Below are positions 16,635 to 23,070 of a stretch of DNA of 35,264 nt, piece by piece. This stretch comes from CAZGAQ01 sp964523405 (GTDB lineage Bacteria; Planctomycetota; Phycisphaerae; UBA1845; Fen-1342). The stretch's first letter is position 1. Each line of letters opens with the position of its first letter. The stretch is from assembly GCA_964523405.1 (NCBI GenBank), contig CAZGAQ010000048.1, positions 1 through 35,264 of the forward strand, read 5' to 3'. Position numbers and translations under genes: made by a program. Under the pieces are notes generated by a model. That model had not been told where the DNA came from. It made no database searches and was given only the letters and a program-made list of their open reading frames with translations.

Positions 16635-17888
16635 CTACGCGCCGCGTCGCAGCGGCGGCGCCTCTCCATACGTCGCCCATCGCCAGACCCACTCCAGCGG
16701 CCCAAAGCGGAAGCGCGCCAGCCACCAGTTGCTGGCCACCACCTGCAGCGCAAACAGCACCAGCGTCGGCACCAGGCTCAGCGCCGGACGCAGCTGGCCG
16801 AACCAGCCCAGCCCGTAGCTGTAGAACACCAGCGTGCAAACCACCGACTGGAGCAGATAGTTCGTCAGCGACATCTCGCCCAGCGCTGCCAGGGGACGCA
16901 GCGCACGCTGCCAGACCGGACGCTGCAGCAGCGTGACCAGCCCGGCCGCATAACCCAGCGCCAGCGGCGGCACGCCGAGCGCGTACAGCACAAACGTGCC
17001 GCCGGCCGCAAGCCCGGGCTGCGTAACGTCACTGTGTAGCGCCAGCACGGCATAGGCCAGGTGCACGGCCAGCCCGCTCGGCAGTCCCCAAACCAACAGC
17101 CGCCGCCAGAGCCGCGCGTGCTCGGCCGGCGCGCGCAGGAGCCCGCGCCGCCCCGCATAGAGCCCGAGCAGGAACATCATCAGCATGCCGGGCAACAGCA
17201 TGACGACATCACCCTGCGCCGCGACAAACTCGTGCATGCGCAGGCGCTGCACCGCCCCCCACGTGCCGTGGGTATAGACCTGCAGACTCTCCTGCGCCGC
17301 CTGCCACAGCGCTGCCTGCCCGCCTCCTGCACCTCCCTCCACCCCCAGCCGCCGCGCGACTTCACTGAGTGCCGCCAATCCCGCCGCACACAACACCGGC
17401 GTCAGCCACAGCACCCCTGCCGCGATCAGCAGCGGGCGGTCTTTCACGCGTCGAAACGGCAGCAGGCAGAAGCCCAGGAGCGCATACTGAAACAAAATGT
17501 CCCCCCACCAGACGAACAGGCCGTGCACCAGCCCGATCGCGAGCAACACCACGAGGCGCCGCAGGTACAGCCGCAAGAAGCCGCGCGCGCCGGCCCGCTG
17601 CATCTGCATCGCGATTCCGAAGCCGAACAGCCCGGCAAACAGCGAGTAAACCTTCCCCTGCTCCAGCCATAGCACGCCGAAGTTGAACGCCCGGTCGACG
17701 GCCGCCGGCCAGAGCGGCGGCAGCAGTTGCCATTGCACCCGCGGCCCACTGAAGAACAGGATGTTCTCGACCAGAATCCCCAACAGCGCCGCCCCGCGCA
17801 GAATGTCGACAACGGGCAGCCGCTCCGCCGCCGGCAGCGGCGCCACCGGCGCGGGCGCAGGCGTGACCGGTGGTTCCGCTGCGTTCAT
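16635..17888 (-). CDS. DUF418 (YeiB-like) polytopic membrane protein
   Basis: The product is 417 aa with about ten hydrophobic segments. After a Pro/Ala-rich cytoplasmic start, LPVVDILRGAALLGILVENI is the hallmark opening of DUF418 / YeiB proteins. The C-terminal third, SLTNYLLQSVVCTLVFY followed by NWWLARFRFGPLEWVWRW, is the DUF418 domain itself. The family has distant similarity to membrane acyltransferases, and no substrate is established for this member. The ATG at 17888 has GGAG at 5 nt. It begins 30 nt after the stop of the threonine-dehydrogenase-like gene, so the two are probably one transcript. Confidence 0.85.
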   Translation of the reverse strand: MNAAEPPVTPAPAPVAPLPAAERLPVVDILRGAALLGILVENILFFSGPRVQWQLLPPLWPAAVDRAFNFGVLWLEQGKVYSLFAGLFGFGIAMQMQRAGARGFLRLYLRRLVVLLAIGLVHGLFVWWGDILFQYALLGFCLLPFRRVKDRPLLIAAGVLWLTPVLCAAGLAALSEVARRLGVEGGAGGGQAALWQAAQESLQVYTHGTWGAVQRLRMHEFVAAQGDVVMLLPGMLMMFLLGLYAGRRGLLRAPAEHARLWRRLLVWGLPSGLAVHLAYAVLALHSDVTQPGLAAGGTFVLYALGVPPLALGYAAGLVTLLQRPVWQRALRPLAALGEMSLTNYLLQSVVCTLVFYSYGLGWFGQLRPALSLVPTLVLFALQVVASNWWLARFRFGPLEWVWRWATYGEAPPLRRGA

Positions 17889-17918
17889 GTCCGCTCCGCA
17901 CGCCGGGCGGCCGGGCGC

Positions 17919-18950
17919 CTACTGGCCGCCCCGGCCCTTGTAGTACCGGACGATGTTCGGCACGAGATACTCGCTGAAGGCCCGCCGCGCATCGTAGTCC
18001 GGCTGCCAGCTCCAGTCCCGCCGCGCCGGCGTGTCGTCCACGTCCGCCGGCCAGGTGTCGATGATCTTGGCGCGCGGGGGGTCCGGCTCAAACGTGATCT
18101 CCGCCTGCGGAAAGGCCTGCCGCACCCAGTCGCGGATTTCGGCCGCGGTCGGACTGAATGCACTCACGTTGTACACTCGCTGGGTCAGCTTCTCCGCCGG
18201 CGCCTCCGCCAGCATCGTCAGCGCCTTCACCCCGTCCGGCATCGCCATGAACGGAATCCGCGCCTCCGGCCGCACAAAGCAGCGATACGCCTGGCCCTGG
18301 GCGGCCGCATGGATCATCTCCGGCGCGTAATCGCTTGTCCCCCCCGTCGGCATCGTGAACGCGCTGATCAATCCCGGAAAGCGGATCGCGCGGAAGTCCA
18401 CCCCGCTCGGCGCCCACTCCGCCGCAAGCTGCCGGTAGTTCTGCGCGTAGTAGCGCCCCAGGTGCTCACAGTACAGCTTGTTGCAGCCGTACATCGTCGT
18501 CGGGAAATTCCAGTCAATCTCGCGCACCCGCCCGACCCGCGTCTTCGTTTCCACATCCGGCAGGCCGTACGCGGCGATCGAGCTCGGGAAAAGAAACTTC
18601 ACCGGATTGCCGTGCCAGCGCGCTTGCTCGTGTGCCAGGCGAATCAGCTTGAGCGTGCCTTCCACGTTGACGCGGTGCGCGGTCTCGGGCGAGTATTCCG
18701 CCCGCGTGCTCAGCAGCGCGGCCAGGTGGTAGATCGCGTGAATCTCATACTCCGTCACCAGCCGCCCCATGAGGAAGTCATCCAGGATGTCCCCCGCCAG
18801 CGTGGCGTGGCAGTACGGCCGCAAGCGCTCGTCGATCGCCTTGAGGTCCAGCGCGACGATGTCCGTGTGATCCTGGTGCCGCAGGTACTCGATGAGGCCA
18901 TGGCCGATCTCGCCGTTGGCCCCGGTGATTAGTGTGACGGGTTTACGCAT
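17919..18950 (-). CDS. SDR-type L-threonine 3-dehydrogenase-like NAD-dependent epimerase/dehydratase
   Basis: The product is 343 aa. It is an extended short-chain dehydrogenase: the NAD motif is G10-A-N-G13-E-I-G16 and the catalytic YxxxK is Tyr154/Lys158 in MYGCNKLYCEHL. Several segments fit the SDR-type L-threonine dehydrogenases (oxidation of threonine to 2-amino-3-ketobutyrate) better than sugar epimerases: FRAIRFPGLIS, the GGTSDYAPEMIHAA loop, RIPFMAMPDGVKA, and the C-terminal DTWPADVDDTPARRDWSW. The partner ligase Kbl is not in the window, so the reaction is inferred from motif resemblance only. The ATG at 18950 has GGAG at 6 nt. It leads a two-gene unit with the DUF418 gene. Confidence 0.78.
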   Translation of the reverse strand: MRKPVTLITGANGEIGHGLIEYLRHQDHTDIVALDLKAIDERLRPYCHATLAGDILDDFLMGRLVTEYEIHAIYHLAALLSTRAEYSPETAHRVNVEGTLKLIRLAHEQARWHGNPVKFLFPSSIAAYGLPDVETKTRVGRVREIDWNFPTTMYGCNKLYCEHLGRYYAQNYRQLAAEWAPSGVDFRAIRFPGLISAFTMPTGGTSDYAPEMIHAAAQGQAYRCFVRPEARIPFMAMPDGVKALTMLAEAPAEKLTQRVYNVSAFSPTAAEIRDWVRQAFPQAEITFEPDPPRAKIIDTWPADVDDTPARRDWSWQPDYDARRAFSEYLVPNIVRYYKGRGGQ

Positions 18951-18971
18951 CGAACGCTCCGCAGGAATCCG

Positions 18972-19070
18972 CGCGAACTGCCCCGCCCGGAACAGCGCTC
19001 CGGCGGTCGGCGACGCTCGTCGCTACCCAGGCTCGCGGCCACCGCACAGTGCCGCAAACCGCAGTTCGCG
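18972..19070. repeat. Inverted repeat upstream of the threonine-dehydrogenase-like gene
   Basis: CGCGAACTGC (18972-18981) and GCAGTTCGCG (19061-19070) are a perfect 10-bp inverted pair separated by 79 nt. The interval contains a second small dyad, GCGACG-CT-CGTCGC, at 19010-19023. The pair brackets most of the 231-nt gap between the SDR gene at 19182 and the gene starting at 18950. It may be part of an mRNA leader structure or paired regulator sites, or a chance match in GC-rich DNA. Confidence 0.3.
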
Positions 19071-19181
19071 GGGCTAGTGTTGTCCAAAGCTGGCGGGGGT
19101 GCAAGGGTATGCCGCGACACGTCGTTCGCGAAGGCGGGGGAAAACCAGGTGGGATCGGATCAAGCCGGGCCGTCGCAGCAG

Positions 19182-20303
19182 CTACGACGACGTCCGCCCC
19201 GCGTGTAGCCGCCGGGCGACGCGCTCGTCCGTGGACACCAGGCTGAGCAGGTCACCCATATAGGACGTCAGGGGCAGCAGCGCTGGGAAACGCTCCCCCA
19301 GTTCCTGTCGTAGCCGGCTGTTGTCGTACAGCACGTTCATGTTCAGGAACGGGAGATAGTTACGCAGCGCGCTAAACGCCCGCCGCTGATCGGCTGTGTG
19401 CACGTACTGCCGGTGCACTTCGCGCGTCCATTGCGACGGCGCGATCGTGCGGAGCGGCACGTTCCGCCCGTAGAAGCGGTCCACCACCCGCCCCAGTTGC
19501 TCCATCGTCGCCGCGCCGGTCTGTCCCGCCGCAATGTGGTAGCAGTCGTACCGGCGGTCCGGAACCTGCAGCAGCCGGATGATGCTGTCCACCACGAACT
19601 GCACCGGCACCACGTCGGGCCGCGAGGTCGGATTCACCGGCACCGCGTCGAACTGCTGCAGCAGCGGCACGAACTGCAAAATCGCCCGCGCAAACGCCGG
19701 ACACGGCAGCCCCGCACTTAGCACGACCGACGGCCGCAGCACCAGCACCGGTAGACCGCTCTGGCGGAACAGCTCCTCGGCCACGGCCTTCGAGTGCGTG
19801 TACTCGTTGTGGTGGTCGTTCTCCGGACGAAAGTCCTCTTCAGAGATGCAGGCATTCTGCACGACGCCGCTGACGTAGGCGGTGCTCAGGCACACCAGGA
19901 GCGGCTGACGCGTGCAGTCCCGCGCGAAACGAATCAGGTTCTCCGCCCCGGCGATGTTCGTCCGCTGGCAGGCCACCGCGCGGATGAACGACGTCTCCGC
20001 CGCACTGTGGATGATGATGTCCGCTTCCTGCCGCACCTCGTCGTAGGCGCTGTCCGACAGGCCCAGTCGTTCCGCACTCACGTCCCCCGCCACCGCGCGC
20101 ACCCCCAGCCGGGCTGCCGTCGCCGCGTCTTCCCCCGAGCGCACAAAACGCTCGGTCAGCCGGTGTGCCGGCGCGGCATGGGGCGCGGGTCGCACCAGCG
20201 CCCATACTTTGCCGACCGGCTGGCGAACCAGCGAGCGCACCAACTCGCCACCGATGAGTCCCGTGGCACCTGTGACGAAGACATTGGAACCTGGTTTTAG
20301 CAA
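19182..20303 (-). CDS. Extended SDR, NAD_binding_4 / fatty acyl (thioester) reductase-like
   Basis: The product is 373 aa. It starts with the Rossmann motif VFVTGATGLIGGELV (G12, G15, G18). It continues with DIIIHSAAETSF, NIAGAENLIRFAR and LVCLSTAYVSG, then the catalytic NEYTHSKAVAEEL (YxxxK) and LVLRPSVVL. This order is that of the NAD_binding_4 (male-sterility / thioester reductase) family, which reduces acyl-CoA or acyl-carrier thioesters, though some members act on other lipids. The substrate is unassigned. The start is a TTG at 20303, supported by GGAG 7 nt upstream, by the Rossmann strand beginning directly after it, and by the absence of any alternative ATG. No obvious operon partner lies on the same strand; scpB is 442 nt upstream. 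Confidence 0.8.
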   Translation of the reverse strand: MLKPGSNVFVTGATGLIGGELVRSLVRQPVGKVWALVRPAPHAAPAHRLTERFVRSGEDAATAARLGVRAVAGDVSAERLGLSDSAYDEVRQEADIIIHSAAETSFIRAVACQRTNIAGAENLIRFARDCTRQPLLVCLSTAYVSGVVQNACISEEDFRPENDHHNEYTHSKAVAEELFRQSGLPVLVLRPSVVLSAGLPCPAFARAILQFVPLLQQFDAVPVNPTSRPDVVPVQFVVDSIIRLLQVPDRRYDCYHIAAGQTGAATMEQLGRVVDRFYGRNVPLRTIAPSQWTREVHRQYVHTADQRRAFSALRNYLPFLNMNVLYDNSRLRQELGERFPALLPLTSYMGDLLSLVSTDERVARRLHAGRTSS

Positions 20304-20745
20304 CGAACCACTCCAGCGTGCCGGCGGCGCGCTAGCCTGCTCCCAACGGAGACACCAAGGTCACGCGAATCGCCGTCCGATTCACGCCATCGTACGAACG
20401 TACGCCAACGCGTAGGATAGCGTGGTCCTTGGCGCGTGGAAACCCCCCGGCCGCCTTGATTCTCACGCTCTGTGCCGCTGTCTCGCCGACTCACCGCGGT
20501 GTATCCACTGAACCGACCGCGCCACCGCATGGGCGCCGCTGGCCCGTGACCCGTGCGCCCCAGCGCCATGCTGATTCTAGCGGCGAATCCGCCTCGCACC
20601 AGCCCGCCGCATCGCCAGGCCCGAAATGCCGTCCGCCCGCGCCCGAACCGGTCCCGCCAGTAACCAAAAACGTCTGCCCAACAGCGACTTACGTGCCAGG
20701 ACCCGCCGCGCCCGTGCGGCGCAAACCACCCGCCGCCAGCCCGCT
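20304..20745. other. 442-nt non-coding gap between scpB and the SDR gene
   Basis: No gene is supported. An open plus-strand frame from 20429 runs on as antisense of scpB with low-complexity Pro/Ala/Arg content. The left part holds a candidate promoter (20414-20442) and two small dyads in the predicted leader of the SDR gene: CGTACG-AA-CGTACG at 20391-20404, and GAATCG-CCGTC-CGATTC at 20367-20383. An isolated minus-strand TAGAAT (20574-20579) could be another -10 box. Confidence 0.5.
20414..20442 (-). promoter_or_regulatory. Candidate promoter of the SDR gene
   Basis: On the minus strand TTTCCA (20437-20442) and TATCCT (20414-20419) are separated by exactly 17 nt. Each matches the sigma-70 consensus at 4 of 6 positions. 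The start codon is about 110 nt downstream. Confidence 0.3.
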
Positions 20746-21594
20746 TCACGCCCCTGCGGCCGCGACCGGTGCCTCCGCTTCCAGCTCGCCCGCGACGACG
20801 ACCGGTGCCTCCGACCCCCGCGCTGACGCTTTGCGCAAAAGCAGCGACTCCATCGGCGGCAGATCCTCGAGGTCCGCGAGCCCGAAAACGTCGAGAAACT
20901 TGCGCGTCGTGCCGTACAGAATCGGGCGCCCAACGATCTCCGCCCGCCCCATGATCTTCACCAGGCCCATCTCGCGCAGCCGATTCAGCACTTCCCCGCA
21001 CGCCACGCCGCGAATCGCCTCCACGTCCGCCCGGATCACCGGCTGCTTGTACGCCACGATCGAAAGCGTCTCCAGCGCCGCCGACGTCAGACGATTCTGC
21101 CCGCGGTGCTTGTCCAGTTTCGCCAGCCACGGCTGATACACCGGCAACGTCAGCATCTGGTAGCCGCGGGCGATTTCTTCCACACGGAAAGACAAGCCCG
21201 CCGCCGCGTACTTCTCGTTGAGTGCCCCAATATGTGCCCGTACCTCACTCGCCGTCCCGGCGCCCGCCAGCTCCGCGAGCCGCGCCGCGCTCAGCGGCGC
21301 ATCCGACGCAAATAACAGCGCCTCGATGACGCGGGCCGCCGCAAACTCCGCCGGCGCCTCCTCCGCGACCACCGCCGGCAAAGCGCTGGCCCCCGGCACT
21401 TCTTCCGCGGGCACCGTGTCGGCCCCCGCGACCAGGACGCCCGCAGCTGACGGCGGACCGTCTGCCGCAACATCGCACGGCGCGCTGACGGCAGCAACCT
21501 CAGGGATCAACATCGTTGCCAGGGGTTCGGCTGGGGTTTCGTGGGCAGCAGTTTCCCCCGCCTCGACCGTCAAGGCGTATTCATCGCGATCCAT
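20746..21594 (-). CDS. scpB: Segregation and condensation protein B (ScpB)
   Basis: The product is 282 aa. ScpB is the winged-helix kleisin partner of SMC/ScpA in chromosome condensation and segregation. The core at about 84-255 has the family features: ARVIEALLFASDAPLSAARLAEL, FRVEEIARGYQMLT, the second winged helix with LTSAALETLSIVAYKQPVIRADVEAIRG, and the closing GRPILYGTTRKFLDVFGL. About 85 acidic/Ala-rich residues precede the core and about 30 Ala/Glu-rich residues follow it, both absent from short ScpB proteins. I prefer the ATG at 21594 (AAGGG at 7 nt) to a GTG at 21630 without a ribosome-binding site. No scpA is visible next to it. It diverges from the hydrolase gene at 21788. Confidence 0.92.
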   Translation of the reverse strand: MDRDEYALTVEAGETAAHETPAEPLATMLIPEVAAVSAPCDVAADGPPSAAGVLVAGADTVPAEEVPGASALPAVVAEEAPAEFAAARVIEALLFASDAPLSAARLAELAGAGTASEVRAHIGALNEKYAAAGLSFRVEEIARGYQMLTLPVYQPWLAKLDKHRGQNRLTSAALETLSIVAYKQPVIRADVEAIRGVACGEVLNRLREMGLVKIMGRAEIVGRPILYGTTRKFLDVFGLADLEDLPPMESLLLRKASARGSEAPVVVAGELEAEAPVAAAGA

Positions 21595-21787
21595 CGCAGT
21601 ACCCTTGTCATCCGGTGACTGCACTTCCACTCGTTCGAAACCACGCGTATGCTAGCTGCTTCATCCGCAATGTCTAGCGTTTTGTGCCGAAATCGAGCGC
21701 AAGATATGCGACACACTGCGGACGACGAAATGGCGTCACCGGCGCGAACCCGCCCGGCGCCGGCCTGTGAGGAGTGCACGAATCCCC

Positions 21788-22366
21788 ATGAGCGCTTCCA
21801 GCATCACCACCCCGGCACGCAAGAACCGCCTCGCCATCGACCGCGCACAGCTTCTGATCGTCGACATCCAGGAGAAGCTCCTCCCCCACATCCACGACTA
21901 CCAGAACATGCTCGCGCAGGCCGAAAAGATGATCCGCGCCGCCGTCGCCCTCGAGATTCCCGTCACCATCTCCGAGCAGTACCCGCGCGGCCTCGGCCCC
22001 ACGCACCCCACGCTCGTCGCCGCCGCCACCGGGGCGCCGCGCACCGAGAAGATGACCTTCAGTTACTGCGCCGAGCCGGCCTGCGCCAAGCGCATCAGTT
22101 CGCTCCTGCGGCCGGACGTGCTGCTGGTCGGAATGGAAGCCCATGTGTGCGTGCAGCAAACCGCGCTCGACCTACTGGAAATGCAGATGCAACCGTACGT
22201 GCTGGCCGACGCGGTCGGCGCGCGGCGCCCGCGGGACTACGACATCGCGCTGGAGCGCATGCGCCACGCCGGCGCGATCGTCACGACCGTCGAATCCGCG
22301 ATCTTCCAGCTTGTGCACGCATCGGGCACCGACCTGTTCAAACGCATCCTGCCCATCGTGAAGTGA
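21788..22366 (+). CDS. Isochorismatase-like cysteine hydrolase
   Basis: The product is 192 aa. It has the Rossmann-like isochorismatase fold with the Asp-Lys-Cys triad of the cysteine hydrolases: Asp26 in LLIVDIQ, Lys88 in TEKMTFSYC and Cys121 in VGMEAHVCVQQTA. The MEAHVCV segment includes the cis-peptide region typical of the family. Members hydrolyse small amides or vinyl ethers such as nicotinamide, and the substrate here is unknown. The ATG at 21788 starts about 15 nt after AGGAG, a long spacing; an in-frame GTG at 21767 is an alternative without its own site. A weak promoter-like pair lies upstream (TTGTGC 21682, TATGCG 21705, 17-nt spacer). The stop overlaps the next ATG by 1 nt. Confidence 0.88.
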   Translation: MSASSITTPARKNRLAIDRAQLLIVDIQEKLLPHIHDYQNMLAQAEKMIRAAVALEIPVTISEQYPRGLGPTHPTLVAAATGAPRTEKMTFSYCAEPACAKRISSLLRPDVLLVGMEAHVCVQQTALDLLEMQMQPYVLADAVGARRPRDYDIALERMRHAGAIVTTVESAIFQLVHASGTDLFKRILPIVK

Positions 22367-22635
22367 TGGCGCCGCGCTATGACGACCGCGAATACGCCGA
22401 GTGGGAGGAGGACCCGGAAGGCCCGCAGGACACCGACCTCACCGCCGACGAGGACGACGAAACGCCGACCGTCCCGTGCTCCGGCTGCGGTCGGAAAATC
22501 CCGGACTTCGCGGACCGCTGTCCGTATTGCGGCGACTGGGTCGTCCAATCCGCGGGCGCCGCACACCCGCGCCGCTGGCTGGTCGTCGTCGCCGTGCTGC
22601 TCGTGGCCGCCATCCTGCTCTGGCTGGCGCTGTAA
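22366..22635 (+). CDS. Small acidic zinc-ribbon, single-pass membrane protein
   Basis: The product is 89 aa. The ATG overlaps the stop of the hydrolase gene (TGATG), which supports it as a real, coupled gene. Residues 1-35 are very acidic (many Asp/Glu). A zinc ribbon follows, Cys38-x2-Cys41 and Cys52-x2-Cys55 (CSGCG, CPYCG). The chain ends in one hydrophobic helix at about 70-89 that reaches the very C-terminus, i.e. a tail-anchored layout. I know no function. It is the second small zinc-ribbon membrane protein in this window coupled by overlap to a metabolic enzyme (the other follows deoC), but the two are not obviously homologous. Confidence 0.75.
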   Translation: MAPRYDDREYAEWEEDPEGPQDTDLTADEDDETPTVPCSGCGRKIPDFADRCPYCGDWVVQSAGAAHPRRWLVVVAVLLVAAILLWLAL

Positions 22636-22677
22636 GACCACCCATGGCGCTCTGTTCCGCGATCCCCCACCACCCGC

Positions 22678-22683
22678 TAGAAT
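22678..22683 (+). promoter_or_regulatory. Candidate -10 element for the YlbF-type gene
   Basis: TAGAAT (5 of 6 matches) lies 24 nt before the ATG at 22708 in a 72-nt gap between genes. The -35 region (TTCCGC) is poor. The same hexamer occurs upstream of the HtrA gene. Confidence 0.35.
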
Positions 22684-22707
22684 CCCGCCAGAAAGTCAGG
22701 TGCCCAC

Positions 22708-23070
22708 ATGCAAGACATTCAAGATTTGCTCGCGCGCGCGGCCGCGCTGGGCGAGGCGATGGCCAAGCACCCCCGCGTGCAGAACTTCACAACGGCCCGC
22801 CAGGGCGTAAAGGCGGACTCCGCCGCCCAGAAGCTGCTCGAGGAGCACCAGTCGCAACTGCTGCGCCTGCAACAACTTGAGAATCAACACCAGCCCATCG
22901 AAGTGGCCGACAAGCAGAAACTCAAAGACATCGAGATGCGCATGGCCGCCAACGACGCGCTGAAACGCCTCCTGCGGGCTCAGGCCGACTACATCGACCT
23001 GATGAACCGCGTGAATCAGGCCATGGAGGCCCCACTCGCCGATACGCTCCATCCGGAGGCGCACGCTTGA
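22708..23070 (+). CDS. YlbF/YmcA family protein
   Basis: The product is 120 aa and almost entirely helical. It matches the YlbF/YmcA (Com_YlbF) pattern: an N-terminal helix LLARAAALGEAMAKHPRV, then FTTARQGVKADSAAQKLLEEHQ, and a final helix with DALKRLLRAQADYIDLMNRVNQAM. In Bacillus such proteins form a complex that affects RNase Y-dependent mRNA maturation and sporulation/competence. A role of that kind here is only a possibility. The stop overlaps the TTG start of the glycosyltransferase gene by 3 nt, so the two are co-translated. Confidence 0.82.
   Translation: MQDIQDLLARAAALGEAMAKHPRVQNFTTARQGVKADSAAQKLLEEHQSQLLRLQQLENQHQPIEVADKQKLKDIEMRMAANDALKRLLRAQADYIDLMNRVNQAMEAPLADTLHPEAHA

Noticed and set aside
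17919..18950. UDP-glucose 4-epimerase assignment
   Set aside because: The loop GGTSDYAPEM, RIPFMAMPD and the C-terminal DTWPADVDD pattern fit SDR-type threonine dehydrogenases better than sugar epimerases.
20429..21136. Possible plus-strand gene covering the scpB/SDR gap
   Set aside because: Low-complexity Pro/Ala/Ser/Arg product with no ribosome-binding site, and more than half of it is antisense to scpB.
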